Shown here piece after piece: positions 46,173-57,962 of a stretch of 64,000 nt of DNA; the stretch's first letter is position 1, and the number at the start of each line of letters is the position of its first letter. The notes under the pieces are model-generated. The model searched no databases. It had not been told where the DNA came from and saw nothing but the letters and a program-made list of their open reading frames with translations. Both the position numbers and the translations under genes were made by a program. The DNA is from Acorus gramineus (lineage: Eukaryota > Streptophyta > Magnoliopsida > Acorales > Acoraceae): positions 16,054,895 through 16,118,894 of the forward strand of contig CM060853.1 in assembly GCA_030737835.1 (NCBI GenBank). Direction: 5' to 3'.

Positions 46173-47208
46173 ATGGATAGCAGTAGCAGCCAAACAGAGA
46201 TGACCAGCTCTAAATGCCAGGTACATTTAACATATCTGTAAATCAATTCGGTTGAATATCTTATTCATCATTTGATAATATTTGTAGTTTTATTTTTATC
46301 AATAATTTAAATAAAAACTAAAATCATAGAGGAAACTAATCTTATCATAACAAACCAAATTTTTTAACTAACAAAATTTCCTTACCAACAAATAAATCTC
46401 ATCTTATCATCATAAACTAGATATTTGAATAAATTAAATAAAGTTTAATAACTCCAACCATTTTACTGAAAACTTCAATGCAAATATCACATGATTCAAT
46501 CAACTAACCTTTATTTAAGACAATTTGTCATTTTTTTTTATGGCCAACAGAAGAAATTGATTCTGAACGCTTGCGAGAAAAGGGTCTCCATTGGAGACAT
46601 GATCTTTCATTGCTTCTCCTTTAGACTTAACTTTTTTTTTTCATATACATTTTTATTGATTTCTAAATAAATATGCCATCATATTTTTTCACACACACAC
46701 AATGACACAAAAAATAAATAAATAAAAATACAGGGCTGATTTTTTTCTTCTATGTAATATGTTTGACAGATATGATCTAATATATATATTAAAAAAGAAT
46801 TACCTCACTTACAATTGGTTCTATTATATCTTCTTATTGAAATTTTATTTATTGTGTGGTTTCCATATTGCAGCTCCCAGACAAGAAGGGAAAAAAACCC
46901 AGTCTGAATGAGGAGAAACAGAAGGCAAGTGAAACAAAACACACCCAAAAAAAAATAAAAAATGAAAGTAAAACAAAGTCCAGGTTATGGAAATATTTAC
47001 ATTGTATGTTATATGTTTATATGTGTAGATTGGTGGGACACCTGAGAAGACTCCTGCCACTGCTGATGCTTCAGTTGCGATGAAACCTTCGAAGGAGGAG
47101 GAGGTGTGGCCCCCAAAGGAGGATACTATGAAGGAGATTGAGAAGATATTGTATGGCCCCAGCCAGAAGAAGAGATTACCTGTGTTTGTGAAATTCTGTC
47201 CTGACTAA
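46173..47208 (+). CDS. Small basic protein with LYGPS...RLPVF tail, three exons (92 aa)
   Basis: Exons are 46173-46220, 46874-46924 and 47029-47208, all joined in phase 0. Exon 1 encodes MDSSSSQTEMTSSKCQ and exon 2 encodes LPDKKGKKPSLNEEKQK. Exon 3 encodes a 59-residue segment ending EIEKILYGPSQKKRLPVFVK + FCPD. The tail matches the proline-rich gene 4.4 kb upstream (WPP, LYGPS, RLPVF and CP shared), so the two are paralogues or share a module. Intron 1 is GT-AG. Intron 2 must use a GC donor (AAG|GCAAGT), because no GT site nearby keeps the frame. No family was recognised; the start is the first in-frame ATG of the exon. Confidence 0.65.
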
Positions 47209-48223
47209 TTATCATTTGGTTTTGATGCTTTTAGAGATTTATTAGTGATTGGAAAACTTTTCAAGTGGGAGGGAGGATTTATTTAGTCATGTCTGTTTAT
47301 ATGATTTGAAGAACTGACTATATTGTTTAGTTATGATCTTTTTTTTTTAAAAAAAAAAATTCATGTCATTAATTCTTTTCATTTATCCTTGGGGGAGTGG
47401 TGTGTTTGTGTGCACAATTTGTATGGAAGATGAAGATAAGTGAAAAGAATAAATGTGACTTAAAGCATATTCACATATTATGATAGTGGCCAAAATGGGG
47501 TTGTCCTTTGTCAACAAAGATGTTGATAATATCTTATCTTAAATATTAAAATATCATTTTTATCTACTAAATAAAAATATATTAAAATATCATTTTTGCA
47601 CTTCCAACAAAGATTCGTTTCGTCTACCTATGAGTTTCCACACTAGGTAAAGTAACATAAATGCCTCACATAAAAATAAGTGCACCAATCATCCATCTCA
47701 TTTTATTACATTATCATACATTTCATTTGATGCTAGAATTAATATTTAACCATCAATATTTAATATTTCAGTTAAGGTGAAATTAATATCAAGTAAAAGA
47801 TGTACAAATTGTACCAAAGGTGGCAAGACTGACGAGTTCTGAATTTTTTTTTCTAGAAAGTACCAACCTATTAATTTATAAGTAGATTAACTAAAAATCT
47901 AAACTTGCTGTCAAAGGGGACTGAAAGAACAAGATAATTTCAGATAAGTTGATACTCATTGGGTGAGGCATAGAGCAGTAAACAAAGAATGAATTTGATC
48001 ATGTGTTTGTCCTGCAATATCAAATTTTCCTTTTACAAACATGGCTGAAATTGCATAGGCTAAGACAAGAAATTTATTAGAAAGATAATTGCGCTTCTAT
48101 AGGTTAATAATAAGTTAAAATTATTTGTTCTAAAGTAAAAACAAAGTTAAAACTACTCCTGTTTCAGCTAGTGATAAGTCTGCATTCTCCTCACCCACAG
48201 AAGTCTCTCTTCCTCCACTTTCA
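47209..48223. other. Intergenic between converging genes
   Basis: 3' flanks of the small plus-strand gene and the minus-strand pseudouridine synthase gene. No further exon was seen. Confidence 0.5.
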
Positions 48224-51200
48224 CTATGTTCCGGAGAGGGATCTGATGAGAGGTCTGAATTTTTCTTTTTCACGTTGTTTCATCTCCAACTTTTCCCGTC
48301 GTTCATCAAATGTTGCTGAGGAAAATTTTGAACAGCTTCTTAGAAAGGTTTTGTTGTTATTGCAAAATGAAGTCAAACATGCTCATCGTCCAGAGATTAA
48401 TAAAGGCATGTGGAACTAACCCTCGGTCTGCCTCAGCATGAGAGGGATGTGATTGTTTTTCTTCTTATTGTGTTCAGAGGACACACCATCTGCAACTTGT
48501 AGCATGCATATCAAACTCATAACAACAATGCATGAGATAAAAAGAAAAACCATGATCCAAAGATGGTATAAACTTCACCTTGTGTGCAGAAACAACTTAG
48601 GGCCTTACTGAAAATCGCTCCTTTTAGCATGTAATCTTGGAACTTGTTCTTCAAGTGTTCTTGTAAAGCTAGTCTGGAACCTGGAGAACAGACCAACAGA
48701 CTTTCTTTTAACCCAGTTATTATTCAGAGCTATGGTTATTCATCAGTCAAAATGGTGAGTCATGAAATTTGGACAAGCACAGTAATGTGGCTTAAATCTC
48801 GCCAGTTGATGTCCTACAAATCACCGGGAAGAACAAAAAACAAGCAACAGTTGTTCTATGGTGTAACAGGTGAATTTCTTATCTACCTGGTGAGCAGATG
48901 AAGTTGAGATCTTCAAATTCACAAGATTGAAGAATCAAAGGAATCTCAGGTGCCATGACATACTGAGGTTTTCTTGGAGTCTTGCTAATATCCAATAGCG
49001 CATCAATCACCTTAATAACATACAGCACATCAAATCAGATAGGCAGAAGGTGAAAATACAGCAGCATTAAGGATATGAGACATTTTTTTTATTTCAAATT
49101 TTTAAAAAAGTCACAATCAAACTTATGGTAGATGTACTGGGGATCTAACACATCTCTCACTAGCAATAGCGAGTTAATCTAAATTAATGGATTTCGAATA
49201 CGCACACTAGCAGATTCAAGACCTTGACCAATCATAAATAGCACAGCAACCATGCATCTGACTTGGTGCCACAAGAAAGCACTACCTTTGATTGTGATTG
49301 CCCATAATTCAGTGTCAGTAGACCTGTGATAACATAGAACATAAGTACATATTCATAAGGACGCGATGCCATATCATCTACAAAGTGAGAGATATGAATA
49401 ATAATCAACCTGTCTCACATACAGCATCAGTAGTAATTATGCTTGTATCTAAAAGAGAATAGACACATTTCTTATTCATGTCTACAGACAACTAGTTGGT
49501 AATGCCTCCCCGTATTCAGAAATAGTGCATGATGCAAAAAAAAACTCACACAAAGGGACGATAACTGCCTAATTATAGGATTATAGATTAAAGGAAATAT
49601 CTCATTCATTATTCATGACATATGAAGTCTGCACATTACTGCTGATGTCAATATAATTTACACAGAAGCAAGCATGCATATGAAGAGGTCCAGATTATCA
49701 GAAGACACTCTTTGTTACCCTTCATCAGGATCTAGAGAAATGATTGATAATGTCGGTTGCGTACTGAATAATGCACTGGTAGAGACAATTGGCCTTTTAT
49801 AACTTTATAATTATAAATATCAAATATATTTGTTCCTTTTAAAAAGTGAATTATATCAGTCCCTGATTAAAATTTTCAGAGCAGAGATCAATTATCTGTC
49901 ATATTAAGGAGGTCGATATTGATTGAGATAATAGATACCTCCCATCCACGCATGAAATATCAAAATTTGTAATCAGCCGCTTGTAGTTCTTCACATTTGC
50001 TGCATCCATCTTGCAGAAGTTCCTGAAATCATGCTCCCCAATGAACTTCTTAGATGCTGTCTGCATTGCCTAGTTTTCAAAAAAGCCCCAAAATTAATAG
50101 GGATTAGTTTAATCAATCATTGCAGAATTGTTGTATAAAGCAAGATTAAATATATAAGCTGTGTGAAAAGTAGATGAATATAAACCAATATATCCAGCCT
50201 TTCCCGCCAAAAAAGGTACTTGTATTCCCTGCTTAAGCAGCTGAACCTATTAAGAAGTTAAATCCATGTCTTAATACCTTGCTTAGTTCTGAAACTGATA
50301 TACACAAATTAGAAATGCAACAGTCACTCAAGGCACCAACATTAGCAATATAATTGAACAAAAGGGAGAAAATTAGGATCACTGACTTGGGAAAAAATTC
50401 TGAAAGGAAAAGCACAAGAATGAGATCTGCTTATAATTTAGAAGTCTTGCCAAGTAGGAACAGTACCTTGCGCTGAAATCAAAAGGAACAGGACACCAGC
50501 CCATGACTCTGATATCATCTGGAAGGACTCTATTTAGCACCCTCACATAATCAATCTCTTCCTCTGGAGAAAGTAAAAAGGAAAACAGATAGAACCATAG
50601 TCATGTAATAAGAACTACAGCTGCATCGACATTTCCAGAGATATAAAGAAAAGAAAGAAAAACAGATATTTTTTTCTTTCAAACAAATGAATATTATATC
50701 ATTTAAACATAGCAGTCTGTCTCAATGCATGGATTAATAGTCATAAGAATTCTTCTGGTTCCTCGCCATTGAAAAAATCAAATGCTTTGGCAAACTCTTA
50801 ATGATATAATCCAGTGACAAAAAAAGGGGAGAGAAAAAGAAAAGGAACAAACCAAATTCTTGCAGGCTATTTTTTTCATAATCTACAAGCTCTCCAGAGT
50901 CCTTCATATTTGATCGTACAAATAGAGAGATCACCTGAAAGAGAAACCTATTAGTCAACATTGTTTTTTATATAATTGATTAGTGAAGAAGGCAGAAATT
51001 TCTAATCATACATACATAAATAAAGAAAGAATAATAACAATAATATGCCAAGAAAAGGTGGAGCAGACCAACATAAGCACAAAAAGAAAGAAGACTTGGA
51101 GTCATCTAACTAATATATTTTGACAACATTTCTAAAGAAAACTTAACATCCAAGTTCCATTTCTGACAACCTCATGTGAAATTAGGAACCAAAGTTCTTA

Positions 51201-54142
51201 ACAATATTCTATTTAATGTTTTTTTTTTAAAAAAATATGAAGACGCAAGATTAACCTTCTGAATCCAGATATCAAATCTTCCCTTAATATAAACAAGTCC
51301 ATTACCAAAATGATAACATTTTGTTACTTATTAGCCCACAAACGGTGCCCAGAATGACAGCAACCCACATAGGGTGAGAGAGTAATTTCCATCCTAATTC
51401 TTTTACAAAATTATAAACATCACCAGTATATTAAAAAATGGCGATTATCAATTTTAGATACCTGACCAATGGAGGAAACTCCCTTGTCTGTCCTTCCACA
51501 TCTTGAATACTTTGAATCTTCTTTGGTACCAACCCAAAGCTTTGTCTTTGTAAGTGCCTTAAAAATTTCAGACTGGAACAAGCAAAAGGAGGCATAAAAG
51601 AATCAACTATTGAAGCATCTAAAGAACTGGGAAACAAGACGTAGTAATTGACTGCTTGAGTATCTCAGCTAAAATTTTAACATCCAACAAGTAAAATATC
51701 CTCGGCCTTAATTTGTGAGTTAAATACAAGACATTTTAAGTGCAAACTTTCCCACCAGCATATCTGATGGAAAATGTAATAACCATCTTCCAGTTCAGTT
51801 ATGATGAAGTTCCAATGTGTGATAGTTCAATTTCTTTTCAGCATGTAGGGTTTTAGTGAGTTGCTTAATTTCCCTAAAGACAGCTTCCTGCCATTTTTCT
51901 GTTGTGTACTCACAACATTTCTCTTATTTTCGATCTCCATGCTCCCTCACTACACCAACTTCTCTTTAACAAGGTGTAATTGGACAAGAAAAATAAATTA
52001 AAAAGTACCTCAATTGTTGGCTCCATGTTTGCCTCGGAAGCAAAGCCATAAAACCTGCAAAAGTAAATTACATCACAGAATGTATTCACACTCCATAGAT
52101 GACATATAACCTATGTATTATGCAGAGCAAACAAGATATAAGTTTGCATGTATATGCTATTTGTCTACGCAAATGAATGAAATCTTAAAATAAACATTAT
52201 AATCTTACGAGCACAACTTCCTACAATAGGAGGGGGATGAGAGTAAGAGGGGAAGAGGTAGGGAGACAGTTACACACCTCTGACCAAAGTACATAATTTT
52301 AAGAGCAATGTATCTCTTTGCATGGTGGTGTATGGTCATCAGGTCGCAACCTGCAATCAGAAATTGAAACTCCAATTGCCTTTTCCTTGTGGATTTCTTT
52401 ATCAAAAGGAAGGAATATTTACAATCATCATCTCCATTCACCAAAGATTAGCCAACTATATCACAGTGGAAAAGAAAGCATGTAAAGAAGAACATGAAAA
52501 AGGAGAGAGGTTTGGTTCAATGTGTAATTAACTGCTTAAAATTTCCAAACATCAAGATATAGCTGCTTAACATTTTGAGAAAGCTATCCCTCTCATGTGT
52601 CCCCTTTTCTTTTCTTTTTTCTCTTCTCTTCTCACCCTTCATTCGGACTTGTAACCCTCACTGGAATATAAGTGCCAATAGCAATGTCTACCTTTTTCAA
52701 AAAAAAAAAAATATTTTTGAGGAAGCACAGATTGAAGAGAAAATAAATAATTGAGGTGATGACAGAAAATAACAATCACAAAAAAGAAAAAGAATTTCAG
52801 CAAAAAATTGCAACTGCAAATGTATAGTTCCTTGTGAACTATATTGGCAATATGGAAACCACAAATGATACACTACTTATATATAATGTAACATGAAATC
52901 CTGAAATCCAAACAAACACAGAACTAAGCTACTTGTAGATGGTGTAGAATTAAACCTGAAATTCCTTCTTTTATTTTCCGCTTCATATCATTGGTAACCT
53001 TCCCATTACATACTTTGGTGTGTGCTTCTCCTATTTGATCAATTTCCTCTTCTTGGCACACGTTCACGTTTCTTTCACCATTTGAGATCTCCTGGAACAT
53101 GCATCTTCTTTGCCTACCATCATTTACAGTCAACACTTTGTTTTCCTCAATTGAGGTTCTCTGAGAGTTTCGTTCACAGCTCACCCCAAAATTACTACAT
53201 GAGTTCTTAAATTCCTCCTGCATTCCAATGACTGGGAAAATCATTACAACAAAATCTTCCATCTTCACACCATAATGAAGTTCATTGAGCCACTAATTAT
53301 ATTTAAGCATCACAAACACTATACATCAAGATTTCAAGAACTTCCATTCTGGAAAGATCACCTAATAGTAAATGCCAGGCTTGAAAAATTTAATCCAAGG
53401 GGGAATATTTTCTACCTAAAAATTTAGAAAATGGAAAGGATGCTATAGTTGTATCGTCAATTACCACTCGCTTTCGTTAAAAACCAATAAACAACTATAT
53501 CAATAGAGGTTAGGGTCTTTTACACTACTTTGACTAACACATTTAAGTTGTTGTTTTTAAGTTTCTAATCAATTGATCTAAACTAAGCATTATCAAATGT
53601 ACAAAAGCAGAGCATCCTAAACAATGCCCTATCAAATACAAGAAAACAGAATAGCAGCACAATTAAACTATAATATGCCTATGGTGCCGCGCCTCTCCGA
53701 CCAAAAAAAACAATATTTTATCAATCTATAATTTCAAGTGGAAGAACTGAAGCAAACAAAAGAACCCAGTCGCAAATACTCGCTATCAACAAGAACCCAT
53801 TATCATTTCATTCTCCCTCATAAAAAAGTCATGTTTTGACTACAAAAAAAAATCAGTTTATCACGTTAGAACTACTGAACAACTAAAAATCGAAATAGAT
53901 AATCTGATGACCTTTGAACAGAAGCGACAGCGCGATATCCGAGACAACAACCTCGCATTCTCACGCTCCAATTCCTGGATTTCATGCAACCTTGATTGTT
54001 AGGGTTTGGAAGACAAGCCAAGAAAACATAAAAAAAAAAGGGATTTTTAAGAGCCACCAACAAATGGAGGTTAGGTTACCTCCACCCGGAGTCGTAGAGA
54101 GGTGAGAAATGACGATGGATCTCCTCCGTTCGATGGGACCAT
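48224..54142 (-). CDS. PUS3: tRNA pseudouridine(38/39) synthase, TruA family (about 497 aa, 15 exons)
   Basis: Exons, 5'->3' on the minus strand: 54142-54080, 53974-53912, 53217-52956, 52350-52278, 52054-52009, 51572-51462, 50934-50853, 50563-50467, 50246-50186, 50069-49939, 49323-49206, 49010-48887, 48680-48579, 48489-48421, 48315-48224. All junctions are GT-AG and keep the frame. The N-terminus is a short coiled coil ([18 protein letters not shown]). The TruA core begins at [29 protein letters not shown] carries the catalytic Asp (about D198). [21 protein letters not shown] and [17 protein letters not shown] are further family motifs. Pus3/Deg1 enzymes make pseudouridine 38 and 39 in the tRNA anticodon arm. 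Arabidopsis At1g34150 is the likely counterpart. The exon 3 acceptor is uncertain: 53292 also keeps the frame and would add 25 residues. Confidence 0.88.
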
Positions 54143-54555
54143 CGGACGGTGGTCAGAGAGGGTGGGATCTTCACTTCCGGTCATTGATTTGCCGTTCGAT
54201 CACAGCCGGGGAGTCGCGGCAAAGCCCTCGCAATCATCAGAGATCGGTTTGCGGCGCAACCTGTGTTCGGGCCGTGAGAGGGACCGAACCCAGCCCGTTC
54301 AGATCTCTTGAATGAGCTATTGCGAAAACCGGGCCGGCCCGGTTTGTACGGTTGGGTGTGGCTCGGTCCCCAAACAGTTGAGTCGGGCTGGGCTAGTGCC
54401 TCTTGAAACTGAGAGCCCATGAGCGTGCAATCTGCTTCTCGAAACTGACTTTCGGTACATGTTGATACTTAACCCTAACCTTGTTGTTAACAATCTATTA
54501 TTGATTTTCTAGTGCATGCGTGCAATGCCATCAACCATAACTAGATTTTGATTTA
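54143..54555. other. Upstream region of the pseudouridine synthase gene
   Basis: GC-richer DNA that should hold the minus-strand promoter. At 54325-54400 GGGCCGG/CCCGG-rich words resemble hAT subterminal sequence, but no termini were found. Confidence 0.4.
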
Positions 54556-54778
54556 GGTCTTATTTGGATATGTGGTGAGATGAATTATGTAATGAAAAAC
54601 TCTATTTAACGCCACCGCAGATTCAAACAAAATTCTCATGTTTGCGTTTGAAACTTAAAATATGCGTTCATAGGCAAAAGTGGCTTGCGTTTGAGATCCC
54701 TTGAAAACAAAGATTCTGTACGTCACATACGCTTTATACTCAATGTGGGGAGATTGACTCCATATCCCAAACGGGCCC
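54556..54778. mobile_element. Tourist-like (PIF/Harbinger) MITE, 223 bp
   Basis: The left end GGTCTTATTTGGATATG and the reverse complement of the right end GGGCCCGTTTGGGATATG are inverted repeats. TTA flanks both sides (54553-54555 and 54779-54781). It is the same terminus type as the element at 1938. Confidence 0.7.
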
Positions 54779-55159
54779 TTAGATGGCTTTATTGTCATAA
54801 CTTTTGTCATTTCTATATAGATTGTCTTGAGTAAGCACACCCAACATTTAAAATTAAAGAAAAAGTAATTCATAATTGAATGAAAATGTTGCAACCAAAC
54901 AAAAACTATTCCAATAAAATCAATTTATGCCGGATCCATCCCCAAAAAGGATAAGGAATCATCTTGGACATCACAAATTCTCTTTACATGTGGTAGTAGA
55001 CGAACCCTCTTTTTTATCCACCCCTCCCCCCACTACACTGTGCTGCAAAAGATGACCAAGTTCAATGTACACATTTTCTTCAATAATCCCTCCATTAGTG
55101 TCACTTGATCAGTATTTAAGTTGCTAATCTCAACCAGGACTAGTTAGGAGAGAGCCCAT

Positions 55160-55168
55160 TATAAATAG
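55160..55168 (+). promoter_or_regulatory. TATA box of MIR395 copy A
   Basis: TATAAATAG lies about 60 bp before the hairpin and is conserved in position and sequence in copy B. An ATGTAC word at 55065-55070, also shared by copy B, resembles the core of EIN3/EIL-type sites (SLIM1 is an EIL factor of the sulfur response). That link is inference. Confidence 0.65.
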
Positions 55169-55223
55169 AGACTTGTTGTAGCAGTTCCAATCCAGGACTT
55201 GGTAACAAAGAAGTACTAAATTA

Positions 55224-55325
55224 AGTGTCCCCTGGGGCTCCCTCAAGCACTTCACTAGAGTTCTTCATGATCTCTGCTGAAACTTTATCTCTACTGAAGT
55301 GTTTGGGGGAACTCTGGGTGCCTCC
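55224..55325 (+). ncRNA. MIR395: MIR395 precursor hairpin, copy A
   Basis: The mature miR395 occupies 55294-55314 on the 3' arm. It begins CUGAAGUGUUUGG and ends GGAACUC, which matches the canonical plant miR395 as I recall it. The 5' arm carries the complementary star region (ctccctcaagcacttcacta) at about 55239-55258. The arms pair over about 35 bp with a loop of roughly 35 nt. miR395 is induced by sulfate starvation and cuts ATP sulfurylase and sulfate transporter (SULTR2;1) mRNAs. The TATA box lies about 60 bp upstream. Confidence 0.92.
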
Positions 55326-56190
55326 TAATTAATAATCGGGTGTTTTGATTTTTCTCGATTGAAGATTATCAATGTTAACTTCTGTTAATTTTCCTTTGTT
55401 TGGTTTCAGTCTCTCTTACAAGTATGAAGTATTCATTGCTTGTGTTGCTGTGCAGGTTGATGCATGGGTTCTGCTTGGTACTTTGAGGGAAAGTGCTTAA
55501 TCAATTATATTTTGGATCCATGACTTGTTATCATTGTATAAAGGAGTTATCTCATCAAAATTGATGCATGATGACATGAGCTAGGAAATCTAAAGAAAAA
55601 TGGCTCGAAAGTGAAGCCCGTTGCGAACCACTCAATTTTCAAAATACCATTCAATTAGTCTCACCAAAAGTCAGTTTGTCTAGAAAATGTCATTTATTAT
55701 TTATAGTAATTCATAATTTTGAGAAATCGTATCATTTAGAATCAGAGAAGTCTGTTTCCATTATTGGTAGGTTAATTTGGGTTACTTAGAATTTTTTTAC
55801 AATTCTGTCATTAGGAGTCTGTATTTAATATCTGTGACATGAAATGAGTGTCACTGAATTAAGAAAAAAAAAATTCAGCTACTTCAGATACTTTATCTTC
55901 TGACAAGGATATGGTCAATTATCAGATGAGATTGTGCCTTTTCCATTGAATGACATGGTCTACCCCTTTTTCTGACTCTCTAGATTAAGTAATGAACAGT
56001 ATAAACAGCTGTCCAGAAAATCTGTGTGGTGGCAAAAAAAGGGGGGGGGGGGGGGGTGGACTTCAAGAATACCATCATCAAACAATATTATTTACAAGAA
56101 CTTTGGTTGATAAATGAATGCAAGTCATGCATTTTGGCTGCACTTTGACTGAGATACCTTCCAAGTTTCAACCATGTAATTGATTAATCA

Positions 56191-56936
56191 TTATCTTCAT
56201 CAAAGCCTCTTTTTTTTAAAACAAAAGTTTAACCTTTTATAACTAGACGAAACAGTTACAAAGAGTCCAAAATCAGAGTTAAATGAGAAGAGAGTAAAAA
56301 TGAACCCGAGCATTTAAAGAACTCGGGTGATCAAAGCCTCTTTTCGACAGAAAGTTTCAATACAAAAAGTCAGAAGTGCCACAAAACAATTGTGACTTTG
56401 AGCCTTTACTATTTAATCGATGAGTCAAGCTTCATATAATCACCACACGAATCTAAAAAGGGGGGGTTGTCATACACAGTCCTTGTATGTAGTCCAGTTG
56501 TAAGTGTTCATTTCACTAGCAAGTTACAGGCTTCCTTAGGTGAAGTATGTAATTTTATCTATTTCTATTAATTTATTTATTTTGCGTAACGAGGTATAGA
56601 CAACTCATTGGAATTGTATTTTATAATTTTTTTTTTTTTTTGTAACGGATGGATCCCTATAGCTGGGTAGAGCTACCTTCGCTTGTGCACCCTCAAACTC
56701 ACATAAATATACAAGGGTTAAGTCAGCGCTAAGACTTGATACCAAGTTCTACATTTAACACAAGTAAACTCTGACCGTTATGTTATGGTCACTGGTGAGT
56801 GTATTTTATATTTTTAAGATTCATGCTTCGTTAGTAAAGTTTAAAAAATCAAATAGCGTGTGCATCTAAACAATGGATCAAAATTTTGAATTGAATTGAT
56901 ATGAAGCGTGTAGTAGTTTTGGGCAAAGCTACAACT
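56191..56936. other. Spacer with a possible SINE-like fragment at 56640-56790
   Basis: On the minus strand 56790-56640 contains 'cagtgaccataacataacgg' and 'ggtatcaagtctta', loosely like the A and B boxes of a tRNA-derived SINE. The evidence is weak. No gene. Confidence 0.3.
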
Positions 56937-57045
56937 TGTTAGAATAAGGAATTGAAGAGAATGAACCAAAATATTATTAAGGTTTACGGATATTTGAAAC
57001 AACCGAAAAAGCAATATAGGCTTTCACCCGAGCATTGGCCTCCTT

Positions 57046-57264
57046 CTATGTCAACAATGCCTTAGTATATGCCTCAACTGTGGCCTTGATGGTGGTCTCA
57101 TCGGAACCTAGCGGAGATGGTTCAAGTACAGGAGTTGGTTCGGTGCCGGTAACATGACCCAATGGACGACGATAATCAAGCTGAAGCTCAAGAGTGATAG
57201 ACCAGACATCATAATTGTCACCATCAAACTTGACATCGATGATCTGAGTGTTATCCGTAGCCAT
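57046..57264 (-). CDS. Truncated gag-like fragment of the copia-like element (72 aa)
   Basis: The frame begins MATDNTQIIDVKFDGDNYDV with the aromatic YDVW typical of the N-terminus of copia gag/UBN2 domains. It continues to GHVTGTEPTP and stops at TGA (57046-57048) after 72 codons. The start was chosen at the internal ATG at 57264, because the open frame upstream of it has no gag resemblance. It is far too short to be functional on its own. Confidence 0.55.
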   Translation of the reverse strand: MATDNTQIIDVKFDGDNYDVWSITLELQLDYRRPLGHVTGTEPTPVLEPSPLGSDETTIKATVEAYTKALLT

Positions 57265-57454
57265 AATAACCAAACAACGAGAATAACACAAAAATATATG
57301 CCTCAAATGATGAAAATAAGGCCACAGATACGTGCAAAACGAAAAATGGAGCAAAACGAGTACCAATATGACTATATTTGAAGTCCGAATGAGCCCGTAG
57401 CGGTTGGATAAAGAAACTACCGAAAGATCGACGACAGGGCAGCAAACTATCGCA

Positions 57455-57895
57455 AATCCGGGTCGGGTCGCGGCATTGGGTCGGGCGCTAGTGCTGGATC
57501 TGGGTCGGGTAGTTGGTGCTGGATCTAGGTTGCGCGCGCGAGAGGGTGCTGGGCAGCTGGGCCGGGCGCGAGCTGGCCCGGAACGGAATGCGTCCTCAAA
57601 CAGGCTGGCACCGGATTTCGCGGATGTGGAGAATCCTGAAATATCCGGGCACGATCACTGGCATGCGCGGACGGGGCGTGGGCGGGGCACGGATGGGGCG
57701 CGTGTGGGTGACTGGGCACGGCAGGGCGGCAAAGCGGCAGAGGCGGCGATCTACGCAAGGGCAGTAGCGGGGCTGCGCGGGGTAGCATTAGGGCTGCAAC
57801 AGGGGCGGCGGATCTGCGTGGGGCAGCTGCGGGGCTGCGCGGGGGGCGGCGGGGGTGACACGAACGGGGTGACAGACAGCGGAGTGTTGACGATC
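57455..57895. other. GC-rich island inside the LTR element
   Basis: About 440 bp dominated by gggtcggg, gcgcgcgc, cggggcg and gggctgcgcg words, in DNA that is otherwise AT-rich. It is bounded by the primer-binding site on one side and the gag start on the other, so it sits in the leader of the element. Open frames through it on both strands are low-complexity Arg/Gly/Ala or Pro/Ser and are not credible proteins. Confidence 0.7.
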
Positions 57896-57962
57896 TCATG
57901 AACGGAGGGTAACGTCAACACAGAAAATCAAAGAAAAAAATTAGATTCAAGCTCTGATACTA

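Larger units (their letters stand above)
54920..56190 (+). repeat. MIR395 duplicated segment, copy A
   Basis: About 1.3 kb that aligns with 60274-61570 through a series of long matches. They include 'tcaatttatgccggat' at the start, the TATA region, the hairpin, a 'ggatccatg(a/g)cttgt' block near 55515, and 'caattatcagatg ... gccttttccatt' near 55916. At about 56034-56056 this copy has A7 then G16 where copy B has an A-run. Confidence 0.8.

Noticed and set aside
54102..54315. Plus-strand open frames over the first exon of the pseudouridine synthase gene
   Set aside because: They overlap the supported minus-strand exon 1 and promoter and have no resemblance to any protein.
57404..57901. 165-codon plus-strand and 124-codon minus-strand frames in the GC-rich island
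   Set aside because: Low-complexity Arg/Gly/Ala and Pro/Ser strings expected of any GC-rich stretch lacking stops; no domain.
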